Assembly (NCBI GenBank): GCA_031261605.1
Contig: JAISJI010000017.1
Span: 42,288 to 106,287, forward strand
Direction of reading: 5' to 3'
DNA from: Ignavibacteria bacterium
Lineage (GTDB): Bacteria; Bacteroidota; Ignavibacteria; Kapaibacteriales; UBA2268
DNA: 64,000 bases
The notes under the pieces were generated by a model. It was not told where the DNA came from. It ran no database searches and saw nothing but the letters and a program-made list of their open reading frames with translations. Shown piece after piece: positions 27,419 to 35,268 of this stretch. Positions within the stretch are counted from its first letter, which is position 1; each line of letters begins with the position of its first letter. Both the position numbers and the translations under genes were made by a program.

Positions 27419-27652
27419 TTACTTCTCCGCAATAAGTTCTGTATTGCTATACTTCTGGCTTATGTCAATAACTTTTCCTTCTGCTTGTGCGAGGTAGGCA
27501 CGGCACTCTTGTGCAACTTGTATGCCTTCTTCGTATAGATGAATCATATCGTCTATGGATTTATTGCTGGAATCGAGGATTGAGCCGATTTCGCGTAATC
27601 GTTCCATTTTCAATTCAAACGTAGCGGGTGTTAGTTCTGTTTTTTTTGCCAT
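27419..27652 (-). CDS. xseB: Exodeoxyribonuclease VII small subunit
   Basis: A 77-residue helical protein. I choose ATG 27652 (MAKKTELTPATFELKMERLR) rather than an upstream in-frame start, since the family begins here. The blocks ERLREIGSILDSSNKSIDDM, IHLYEEGIQVAQECRAYL and AEGKVIDI match XseB ('E.L..I...LE.....LE..L..YEEG..L...C...L..AE.KV'). It binds the C-terminal helix of the XseA nuclease. xseA is not in the window. Confidence 0.87.
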   Translation of the reverse strand: MAKKTELTPATFELKMERLREIGSILDSSNKSIDDMIHLYEEGIQVAQECRAYLAQAEGKVIDISQKYSNTELIAEK

Positions 27653-27733
27653 ATCAATTTCTCCGAATATATGAATACAAAAATAGCATTTTTTTTGCAA
27701 TAACTTTGTATGAATTTCAAATTCTCTATGGAA

Positions 27734-27766
27734 CAAAGGCGACTTCTGGATGGGAGGTCGCCTTTG
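27734..27766. terminator. Hairpin after the BspA cassette
   Basis: CAAAGGCGAC (27734-27743) pairs perfectly with GTCGCCTTTG (27757-27766), loop 13 nt. It lies 17 nt beyond the 3' end of the minus-strand LRR gene at 27783 and probably terminates that operon; no long T run follows on either strand. Confidence 0.55.
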
Positions 27767-27782
27767 TTGTCGTTTGTGGTAA

Positions 27783-28448
27783 TTACTTCTTTAATATATT
27801 CTTCCATTTGTATCCTCGCCATTCGTTGCCGTTGGCTTTGGCGTATTCTGCAGGATTGAGTAGGTGAAGAGTGACGTTTTCAGTGTAGGGTGTAAGATTT
27901 TCCGCCTCCTCCATAACAAATATTGAATGCTCAAAATCTCTTATTAGTTGAGGAAAGAACAGAAAAGTATTCCATATATCAGCAAATTCAAAAATCTCAG
28001 CCCCCAGATATACATCTGCTAAATTCTCGCAATCACCAAAAGCGTTCTGCTCAATACTAGTAACATTTGGAAATTTGGCACAAGTTAACATACTGCAACC
28101 ACGAAACGCACCAAACATAATAGAAGTGACTTTGGGAAATGATACCGATTTTAAATGCTCGCATGCACAAAATGCCTCCTCCCCAATACTAATAGCGTTT
28201 GGAAACTCTATAGATGATAGAAAATAACACCCATTAAATGCTGCTTTACCAACAACAGTAGCATCTGGGAAATAGACCGATTGTAAAGATTGGCAATGAT
28301 GAAATATACTTGATGTATAACACTTTAACCAATCCTTCTCAACCACTTCACTTTTGACTTCAAGCCATTTCATATTTTTGAATTGCTCAGGATTGTTATT
28401 AAATAGTTTCAACAATTCTGGCATTGAATTAAAGGTAATTTTTTCCAT
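27783..28448 (-). CDS. BspA-type leucine-rich repeat protein, partial duplicate
   Basis: A 221-residue protein with no signal peptide. After an N-terminal lead-in (MEKITFNSMPELLKLFNNNP) come about five 23-residue BspA/LRR_5 repeats, for example SLQSVYFPDATVVGKAAFNG and LTCAKFPNVTSIEQNAFGDC, then a C-terminal segment ending EWRGYKWKNILKK. The start codon lies one base after the stop of the preceding gene (28450), and the last 79 bases are identical to the end of that gene. It corresponds to residues ~310-511 of the upstream protein without its leader and CAP domain. Unless exported by another route it would remain in the cytoplasm; it may be a non-functional duplicate or a recombination reservoir. 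Confidence 0.8.
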   Translation of the reverse strand: MEKITFNSMPELLKLFNNNPEQFKNMKWLEVKSEVVEKDWLKCYTSSIFHHCQSLQSVYFPDATVVGKAAFNGCYFLSSIEFPNAISIGEEAFCACEHLKSVSFPKVTSIMFGAFRGCSMLTCAKFPNVTSIEQNAFGDCENLADVYLGAEIFEFADIWNTFLFFPQLIRDFEHSIFVMEEAENLTPYTENVTLHLLNPAEYAKANGNEWRGYKWKNILKK

Positions 28449-28449
28449 A

Positions 28450-29985
28450 TTACTTCTTTAATATATTCTTCCATTTGTATCCTCGCCATTCGTTGCCGTT
28501 GGCTTTGGCGTATTCTGCAGGATTGAGGAGGTGGAGTGTCACTTGCTCTGTATATGTCACAGATTGCTTGGTTGCATCATCCCAATTACTAAATAACTCA
28601 TTCTTCGTTGCCTCTGACGATGAATCCACAAAATGCGAAATTTCAGACCCAAAAGTAATAGACGCTAACTTGCTAAACTCATTAAACGCCTGCTGCCCAA
28701 TGGAAGTGACCTTCGGAAATGAGAGCGACGTTAAATTTTTGCAACCATAAAATGCTCGCATTTCAATTGATGTTGCATTGGGAACAGATACCGATGTTAG
28801 ATTGCTGCAGCCAAAGAATGCTACGCTACCAATAGTTGTAGCATTTGGAAAGGACGCCGATGTTAGACCTTTACACAAAAAGAATGCGCCGCTACCAATG
28901 GATGTCGCTTCCGGAAAGGACGCCGATATTAGATATGGGAAATTTTCGCCTATCGCTAATTTCTCCCAATTCTCTTCGGTTATTTCACCTGCAATAGTCA
29001 ACGTTTTTATTTGCTCCAGCAAATCAGTATGCTCTTCAGCAAAATCAAACAATTCCTCTATTGATTCAACGGATAACTCTCCATTTTCTTCTATTCTTTT
29101 CACTAATACCGCATTGTGAATACTTTTTGAAAAATGCTCATACAAGTATTCTTTGTATTCAGGAGTTAGTTGATTTGAAATTAGCAGTTCTTTAAGACCT
29201 GTTGCTGGCTCCCATTCTCCCTCAACCTTCTCTAATACTTTTAGTATATACTCACTCTTAGACATTCCATTCCGCAAATAAAATTTTGCATACATTGTAG
29301 TTTTATTTACAGATGTAAGAGGAGCGGGGTTGTTAATAGTAATTCCTAACATCAATGATGAATCTATTAGATACCGTCTCCGACATATAAATTTGTGAGT
29401 ATTGTCCTCTAATTCATCATTAATTAATGACATCATAGCCAAATCAAAACCGGTATATATGTTGTGCTTGGGAATACTATAAACACTTGATACGGTATTG
29501 AAATCAGCCCCAAGCAAATCATATTTTTCATAATCGCTATTTTGCGTTATATTCAATGTATCGCCTCCCGCTGTGCTATTTATCTCAGCAAGCGAATTAC
29601 AAACATAATCACTTATGCTACTATCTGGATATATGGGATTGGCTCGCGGCTCCAATGTTTTCAAATACTTGGTAAGCGACTCCTTACATTGTTTGAATAA
29701 TTTCGTGTCTGCATAACCGGCAGGACACTCATAATCTTTCAGATAGGTATTAGCAAACAATTGAGGATTAAGACGGGCAAGATTCATATAATAGATAAAA
29801 TCCTGCTCCTCTTGATTTAGATTGGGAAACGACCATTGCGTATTCGCTCGCTCTTGGTATTCCGACCATTGAGAAGCATATTTTTCATCCAAAGCTTCTT
29901 TTGTTAACTTTGGGGTTGCGTAGCCGTTCAGTGCGAACAATGCTACAAGGGCAATTAATGCCAGATTATTTTTACTTACTCTCAT
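28450..29985 (-). CDS. Secreted CAP-like plus BspA leucine-rich repeat protein
   Basis: A 511-residue protein. Residues 1-24 are a signal peptide (NNLALIALVALFALNGYA). Residues ~55-225 look like a CAP/SCP domain (NQEEQDFIYYMNLARLNPQL, FANTYLKDY, later YTGFDLAMMSLINDE), though the match is by eye. Residues ~335-460 carry BspA/LRR_5 repeats such as LTSASFPNATTIGSVAFFGC and LTSVSVPNATSIEMRAFYGC. The C-terminal ~40 residues, ending EWRGYKWKNILKK, are shared with the downstream gene. BspA repeats usually mediate binding at the cell surface; no T9SS sorting motif is seen. Its ATG overlaps the stop of the upstream gene by one base (TAATG). Confidence 0.8.
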   Translation of the reverse strand: MRVSKNNLALIALVALFALNGYATPKLTKEALDEKYASQWSEYQERANTQWSFPNLNQEEQDFIYYMNLARLNPQLFANTYLKDYECPAGYADTKLFKQCKESLTKYLKTLEPRANPIYPDSSISDYVCNSLAEINSTAGGDTLNITQNSDYEKYDLLGADFNTVSSVYSIPKHNIYTGFDLAMMSLINDELEDNTHKFICRRRYLIDSSLMLGITINNPAPLTSVNKTTMYAKFYLRNGMSKSEYILKVLEKVEGEWEPATGLKELLISNQLTPEYKEYLYEHFSKSIHNAVLVKRIEENGELSVESIEELFDFAEEHTDLLEQIKTLTIAGEITEENWEKLAIGENFPYLISASFPEATSIGSGAFFLCKGLTSASFPNATTIGSVAFFGCSNLTSVSVPNATSIEMRAFYGCKNLTSLSFPKVTSIGQQAFNEFSKLASITFGSEISHFVDSSSEATKNELFSNWDDATKQSVTYTEQVTLHLLNPAEYAKANGNEWRGYKWKNILKK

Positions 29986-30542
29986 TATTCACCTCCCTCA
30001 TAATCTTCTTCTGTTTGGTCTTTGTAATAAAGGGATGTAAGTGCATCTTTGATGAACTCATCATTGTTAATTCCTTTAAGAAGCGAACTAGATTCACTCA
30101 TATTTTTAATATGAGTATTCGCACTTTTAAAGTCACCATTTTTGATAGCATCCACTGCCTGCTCGAAATTATAAATAACACTGGCACTTTCCCTTAAGAC
30201 AAGATTACTTACAAAATCGTCAAATGACATTGAACCCCTAGTAGTCATTAGTGGTTTATTATGCACTTCTGGCATCTGTTGCAATTTCCTATACCCTTCC
30301 ATAGTATTTTTGCTTTTTTCGATAGCGGCATAAACATTATCCCAGCTGGTCGTTCCTTTTGGAGTGGGAGGCGGTACAAATCCATAACTAAAATTTCCAT
30401 CAACCCTCCTATTAGGGTCAATAAAGCCGAACTTTACTTCAAACCCACCAATTTTAAGTTGTCCATAAGCAGTCATACTGCCTACCGTTGCTCCAATTAC
30501 TGCGATAGCAACAATCGCTACAAAAATATTAAAAGATTTCAT
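29985..30542 (-). CDS. Secreted protein of unknown family
   Basis: A 185-residue protein with a signal peptide (MKSFNIFVAIVAIAVIGATV, cleavage near MTAYGQ). The mature part has a Pro-rich stretch (GFVPPPTPKGTTSWDN) and then an amphipathic helical region (VIYNFEQAVDAIKNGDFKSA, HIKNMSESSSLLKGI) ending in an acidic tail TEEDYEGGE. I recognise no family. It is first in a three-gene minus-strand cassette with the CAP/BspA gene (1-nt overlap) and the LRR duplicate, so it may work with them outside the cytoplasm. A GGAG site precedes the start. Confidence 0.7.
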   Translation of the reverse strand: MKSFNIFVAIVAIAVIGATVGSMTAYGQLKIGGFEVKFGFIDPNRRVDGNFSYGFVPPPTPKGTTSWDNVYAAIEKSKNTMEGYRKLQQMPEVHNKPLMTTRGSMSFDDFVSNLVLRESASVIYNFEQAVDAIKNGDFKSANTHIKNMSESSSLLKGINNDEFIKDALTSLYYKDQTEEDYEGGE

Positions 30543-30749
30543 TGTGGATTTCTCCTGTATTTGTTTATTAAAATAGCATATATGCTACCACTCGGAAGAA
30601 GCAATGGGCGTCATCGATTAGACATTGGCGCAAGAAAAATATATTTTTTCTTACTTGTGATTGAGTGGTATGATACGAATATAATAATTATTTTTGAGAA
30701 TATATATATACCAAGAAAGTTATCCATAATTTGAAAAAAGTTTTACAAA

Positions 30750-30866
30750 CCATCCCGACTGCTTCGCAGCCACTCCCTCCATAAGAGAGGAATAACAAAT
30801 AAAAAAATCCCCCTTCCTTGTGGGAGAAAGGGGGAGAATTAATTTAACCTCCCCCACCGGGGAGGT
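30750..30866. repeat. Repeat block and hairpin in the 30543-30887 gap
   Basis: No gene is supported in this 345-nt gap. Its left half is AT-rich upstream sequence of the 30542 gene. The right half has dispersed-repeat modules: CCCGACTGCTTCGCAGCC, then AAAAAAATCCCCCTTCCTTG (30801-30820), which recurs at 44.3 kb, and a perfect 8-bp hairpin ACCTCCCC...GGGGAGGT (30847-30866) that may terminate the TonB-receptor transcript on the minus strand. Confidence 0.55.
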
Positions 30867-30887
30867 GCTGTGAATTGGAGCAATATG

Positions 30888-33359
30888 CTACTCGCTTTCT
30901 TGCAAGCGGTCATCTCCATCGCTTGTTCTATCTCGCTTCTGCTTAAAGTTGTTGAGTTTATATGTGATACCTACAAAAACACTACGCGAATTCATTTTAC
31001 TCTCCCGTTCGCTATACAATACGCCCGGTATCGATTCCCACATATTCCATTGGCGGGTATTGAATATATCTTGCACACGCAAACTCAATGATAACGCTTT
31101 AGATAAAGTAAATCTAAATGATGCATCCAAATTCCAACTTGACTTCATTTCGCCCTGTGCTGTGAGCATCTTAGAGCGATAGCCCCAAGTAAGCGTCCAA
31201 TCCAGCCACTTGTCATAGTTTATCGTGGAATTGATGCGTGCATTCCAACTTGTTGCATCTCTATCATTACCGCCAATATTGGAAGCATCCACCGAACTAT
31301 TGTATAGCGACCAACTGCCATCTATTTTCCACCAATCCGTAAATTTATACATACCGATAATGTCCAAGCCGGTTTGTGCGGACTTGCTGATGTTATGCGG
31401 CATTGTTAGTGTTGTATCGCCATTATATATCTCCTTATACATCTGTATTCCATCGGTGGAATACCTATAGAATAGAGTTCCAGTGAATGTCCAAGCGTCG
31501 TAATTCATTAAGTATCCGAGTTCAAAAATATAGTGGTGCTCTGGACGCAGACGCGGATTTCCTTTACGCAGATTTAATGGGTCTTCGTAGTTGGTTACCG
31601 GATTCAAATTCCAATAATTTGGTCGTCTCATACGAGTAGCGAAGTTCCCATTTAGAGAGATATTTGGATTAATTTCATACGTTAGATAGGCACTTGGGAA
31701 GAACAATGTATAGTCATCATTGAAACTTACATTTGGGTCTCGCAAGGAGTTGAAATCAATGACAGTGGTCTCGCTACGAACACCGACATTGTATGCTAAG
31801 TTGCCAAATTTGCTAGAGCCCGTTGCATATACCGCAAATATATTTTCGTCGTATTCAAATTGGTCGCTACTCCACGGATTGACCACCCAGTCGCCATCTA
31901 CTAAGTCATCCAAATGGTTATCAATATCGCTGAGGCGATTGCTATACTTGCCTCCAAGTTCCAACTTAAAGTTTGTGCCAATAGGGCGTGCATAATCCAC
32001 TTGTGCAGTCCAGCCGTCATTCACCATTGAACTATAATTCTGCTGCTGTGCAAGGACAGATTGGACGAAATCCGGTGCAATGAAATTGTATTGGTCGTAA
32101 TATGAAGAGCCGCCTCTGTCAAATTTGGTATAAAATAAATCTGCATACAACTCGTGTCCCTTCTGCTCAAATCTATGAGTATAGGATAGGGTATGCTCTT
32201 GGTTTGTGCCGTATGGTGGGTCGTTCTTTTCCTTTCGTTCATAGTAATTTGTGGTATTGAATAGGTAGTCGGAAGCGGTGTAATCGGAGTAGTTATCGCT
32301 GGTTCGCTTCATAAAATTCACTCTATATGAATAGGTAAGAATATCGCTTGTGCTGAAACTATAGTCGGCACCAATTTTCAATCCCTCGAAATTTCCACCT
32401 CTATCGCTTTCGGATTCTTCCAATACATAACTTGGCACACCATCGGCATTCCACAATGTTCTACGGCTTGTATTAGAGCCGCTACGTCCGCCAATTCTCG
32501 CCGATACATTTGAGAAAATATTTAACTTACCGATGTTGTAATTCATACTTACAGAGCCGTTATACTTTCCCTTAAAATCATCATCAAAGCCGCTATTTAG
32601 ATTAAACATAGCATTAAAGCCATCATCCCGCTGGCGAGTAGTAACGATGTTAATCATACCGGCAGTGCCATCTGCTTCATAGCGAGCCCCCGGATTGGTA
32701 ATTAGTTCTACGGAGGAAATCATTGTCGCTGGAATCTGTTGCAATGCTTCGCTGGCAGAGAGATTGGATACTCGTCCGTCTATCATAATTTTCACATTAG
32801 AACTACCCCGCAAACTCACGTTATCGTCTTGGTCAACCGTTACCGATGGTATGTTCGCAAGGACATCAATAGCAGAGCCACCAAGCGATGTAACGTCCTG
32901 CTCTATGTTGAATACCTTTCTGTCAAGTCCGACTTCAATGGCTTCTCGCTGAGCGGTAACCTCTACGCCCTTTGTCATAATGGCGTTCATCTTCAGGGAG
33001 ACGGTATTGATTTCGTGTATTAGATTGGTTGGTGTAATGGAGATATTGGGAATTATAATTTGGTCGTAGCCGACAAAATGGATTTTCAGATAGTAATCGC
33101 CCGGGTTTGCATTTAGTGTAAATAATCCATTTTTATCGGTATATGCTCCGGTAATTTGCTTGTCGTTGGATGGATTATGGAGTGTGACAGTAGCACGCAT
33201 TAGTGGCTTTTTGGTCTCATCATCCAATACCTTTCCCTTTACGACTCCGGCTGGCTTAGCAGCAGTGCCGTTGCGTTGCGGTTGTGAGTATAAGATGGGA
33301 GTGGAGACGAGAAGTGCTAGAAGTAGGATGAGAAATCTACTTGTGGTTTTGATTTTCAT
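30888..33359 (-). CDS. TonB-dependent receptor-type outer-membrane protein
   Basis: An 823-residue protein from ATG 33359; a further upstream in-frame Met would precede the signal peptide (FLILLLALLVSTPILYSQ) by 21 residues and is less likely. Residues ~35-120 form a carboxypeptidase-regulatory-like domain (GVVKGKVLDDETKKPLMRAT), ~125-235 a plug domain (AIDVLANIPSVTVDQDDNVS, LRGSSNVKIMIDGRVS, ITNPGARYEADGTAGMINIV), and the rest a 'outer membrane protein beta-barrel' of the TonB-receptor superfamily (ERESKMNSRSVFVGITYKLN at the end). This type usually imports or senses an unknown ligand. A charged tail (KQKRDRTSDGDDRLQESE) follows the last strand. Divergent from sufD. Confidence 0.9.
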   Translation of the reverse strand: MKIKTTSRFLILLLALLVSTPILYSQPQRNGTAAKPAGVVKGKVLDDETKKPLMRATVTLHNPSNDKQITGAYTDKNGLFTLNANPGDYYLKIHFVGYDQIIIPNISITPTNLIHEINTVSLKMNAIMTKGVEVTAQREAIEVGLDRKVFNIEQDVTSLGGSAIDVLANIPSVTVDQDDNVSLRGSSNVKIMIDGRVSNLSASEALQQIPATMISSVELITNPGARYEADGTAGMINIVTTRQRDDGFNAMFNLNSGFDDDFKGKYNGSVSMNYNIGKLNIFSNVSARIGGRSGSNTSRRTLWNADGVPSYVLEESESDRGGNFEGLKIGADYSFSTSDILTYSYRVNFMKRTSDNYSDYTASDYLFNTTNYYERKEKNDPPYGTNQEHTLSYTHRFEQKGHELYADLFYTKFDRGGSSYYDQYNFIAPDFVQSVLAQQQNYSSMVNDGWTAQVDYARPIGTNFKLELGGKYSNRLSDIDNHLDDLVDGDWVVNPWSSDQFEYDENIFAVYATGSSKFGNLAYNVGVRSETTVIDFNSLRDPNVSFNDDYTLFFPSAYLTYEINPNISLNGNFATRMRRPNYWNLNPVTNYEDPLNLRKGNPRLRPEHHYIFELGYLMNYDAWTFTGTLFYRYSTDGIQMYKEIYNGDTTLTMPHNISKSAQTGLDIIGMYKFTDWWKIDGSWSLYNSSVDASNIGGNDRDATSWNARINSTINYDKWLDWTLTWGYRSKMLTAQGEMKSSWNLDASFRFTLSKALSLSLRVQDIFNTRQWNMWESIPGVLYSERESKMNSRSVFVGITYKLNNFKQKRDRTSDGDDRLQESE

Positions 33360-33499
33360 TAAGAATTTAATTTTAAAATAGGTGATATAAGTGTTTTCAA
33401 ATAGACAATTATTATATTGCATAGTTTAATTCACCAAAATTTATTATTTTAGGGTGTCATAAACTAAATTAAAGTTAAAAACATAATAGGAATAATACT

Positions 33500-34798
33500 A
33501 TGGCAGAATTCAAAGAACGCATATTATCTACAATTACCAATACAAATGAAGAGGTGCTGGGACCATTTGCCCGCAAGGATGACTACTTGAAGCACTTCAA
33601 AGATATGAACCCAATCACTAAGAAAAGCCCATTGTTTAAGAACTCTCCTGATGGCTTTTTCGAAAATTTTGATTACGAAGTTTTCCCACCAAATACGCCT
33701 TTGCCGGATGTTGATATTGTTCCCATACTATCGGACTTCCATCCGTTCCTCTCCACCAATACCAACCGCATCGTAATGCTTAATGGAACGCTATCGCTAA
33801 AGAATAGTAATATCATATCTGATGGCTTAAAGATTGAGGAATTGTCTTTGCAATCCAGTCGGGTAGAGAATGAAGTAGAACGGAACTTTCTTAACTACTA
33901 CTATGGGCACGAGACGCAACTATCCACGGCTAATAGTTTGCTATCGCCCGACGGCACTTACGTCCATATCGCTGAGAATGCCAAAATCAAAGAGCCAATT
34001 ATACTACTTAATATCATAACGAAGCAGGACAAAAATTACTTCTTCAATCATCGCAGATTTATTGAGATTAGCAAAAATGCAACCGCCAATTTTTACGAAT
34101 GCAATATTGTGCTGTCGTCCCACAAATCCGTTCTGGTAGATATTAGCATCGCTTCGCTATCAGAGAACGCCAATGTTACATACTCTTTGATAAATACTAA
34201 TGTCAATGATAAGAAGGATGCGAGTATCATTAAGGGCTTCGGATTTACATTGAAAGAGAATGCGAAATTGGATACATTCTCATTTCATTCCGGATACAAC
34301 TACGAACGCGAGCGATGTCAATATATGCTTGATGGCAAGAACTCCTCTGTCACAATTACATCATTTGCACAACTCTATAAGAATAACATTGTGGATATTG
34401 CAACAGACATTACGCATACCGCAACAGATACTAAATCCGAGCAACTCGCTAAAGTTATCGTAGATGATAACAGCGCCTTCCATTTCAATGGAAGGATAGA
34501 AGTAGTGCCAAATGCACAACGAACCGATTCCGCTCAGAGCAGTCGTGCTTTACTTCTTTCAGACGACGCTACTGTGGAGTTCCTCCCTCAATTAGAGATT
34601 AATAATGATGATGTGGCGTGTTCGCACGGGGCAGCGATAGGTCAGTTGGACGAGGATAGCTTGTTCTATTTGAATTCGCGCGGTATCGGAACTGATGAGG
34701 CGAGGAAGTTGCTGCTTACAGCATTTGCTATGGAAGCGATAAATAAGTCCAAATTACCGGATGAATTGAAGGAGCATTTTGCGGAATTGATAAGTTAG
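33500..34798 (+). CDS. sufD: Fe-S cluster assembly protein SufD
   Basis: A 432-residue protein of the SufB/SufD family. The right-handed beta-helix core (~150-350) and C-terminal helical region are recognisable: FNHRRFIEISKNATANFYEC, HFNGRIEVVPNAQRTDSAQS, LLLSDDATVEFLPQLEINND, VACSHGAAIGQLDEDSLFYL, NSRGIGTDEARKLLLTAFAM. With SufB and the ATPase SufC it forms the scaffold that assembles iron-sulfur clusters. The conserved His in CSHGA is present. sufB, sufC and sufS are not neighbours, whereas in most genomes sufBCD(S) form one operon. Confidence 0.93.
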   Translation: MAEFKERILSTITNTNEEVLGPFARKDDYLKHFKDMNPITKKSPLFKNSPDGFFENFDYEVFPPNTPLPDVDIVPILSDFHPFLSTNTNRIVMLNGTLSLKNSNIISDGLKIEELSLQSSRVENEVERNFLNYYYGHETQLSTANSLLSPDGTYVHIAENAKIKEPIILLNIITKQDKNYFFNHRRFIEISKNATANFYECNIVLSSHKSVLVDISIASLSENANVTYSLINTNVNDKKDASIIKGFGFTLKENAKLDTFSFHSGYNYERERCQYMLDGKNSSVTITSFAQLYKNNIVDIATDITHTATDTKSEQLAKVIVDDNSAFHFNGRIEVVPNAQRTDSAQSSRALLLSDDATVEFLPQLEINNDDVACSHGAAIGQLDEDSLFYLNSRGIGTDEARKLLLTAFAMEAINKSKLPDELKEHFAELIS

Positions 34799-34841
34799 AT
34801 ATTCTAATACACTAACTCTAAATACATCTATGTGGTTTATA

Positions 34842-34867
34842 GGGCGTAGTTATGCGACTCTACGCCC
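34842..34867. repeat. GC-rich stem-loop after sufD
   Basis: GGGCGTAG (34842-34849) pairs perfectly with CTACGCCC (34860-34867). It is followed by GCAATGACAT, similar to the GCAATGACGG next to a hairpin at 37.08 kb. It may terminate sufD and belongs with the dispersed hairpin repeats. Confidence 0.5.
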
Positions 34868-34883
34868 GCAATGACATAAAAAT

Positions 34884-35243
34884 TTACGACTTCATTTTAT
34901 TATATCCCTTATCGCCGAACGGCTGCAGTTCCTCTAAATACATTGCTTCCAACTCGTTGATTTCGGCTGTATAATTCTTCTTCGGGTCGTAGTCCTTCAA
35001 GTCCAAGGTATCAACCACCTCAAATGTAAAATTATCTGCACCATACTCTTCCCAATCGGCTTGTAGCATAGAATTGGGATGGCTATGGGCATCGAGTTGG
35101 AACTGTGCATTGCTCCATTTGGAATCCAAATTGGGGCTTCCGCCGAGGAATATTTTCCCATTAGCGGTGCAAGTTATTTTATAGACGCCTTTTGGGTGGG
35201 TGAGTTTTTTATAATCTTCTTTGAGTTCTTGTCGTGTTTTCAT
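34884..35243 (-). CDS. GIY-YIG nuclease-like small protein
   Basis: A 119-residue protein. PKGVYKITCTANGKIFLGGS corresponds to the 'GIYKI.N..NGK.YIG.S' core of GIY-YIG domains, followed by SNAQFQLDAHSHPNSMLQAD, WEEYGADNFTFEVVDTL and an EMYLEEL-like LEAMYLEELQPFGDKGYN, matching the arrangement of small stand-alone family members. The tyrosine of GIY is kept (VYKI) but the YIG motif is FLG, so catalytic tyrosine 2 is replaced by Phe; activity is uncertain. Lies between sufD and a T9SS cargo gene, 25 nt downstream of the latter. Confidence 0.7.
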   Translation of the reverse strand: MKTRQELKEDYKKLTHPKGVYKITCTANGKIFLGGSPNLDSKWSNAQFQLDAHSHPNSMLQADWEEYGADNFTFEVVDTLDLKDYDPKKNYTAEINELEAMYLEELQPFGDKGYNKMKS

Positions 35244-35268
35244 TTTATTTTGTGTATAATGATTATTG

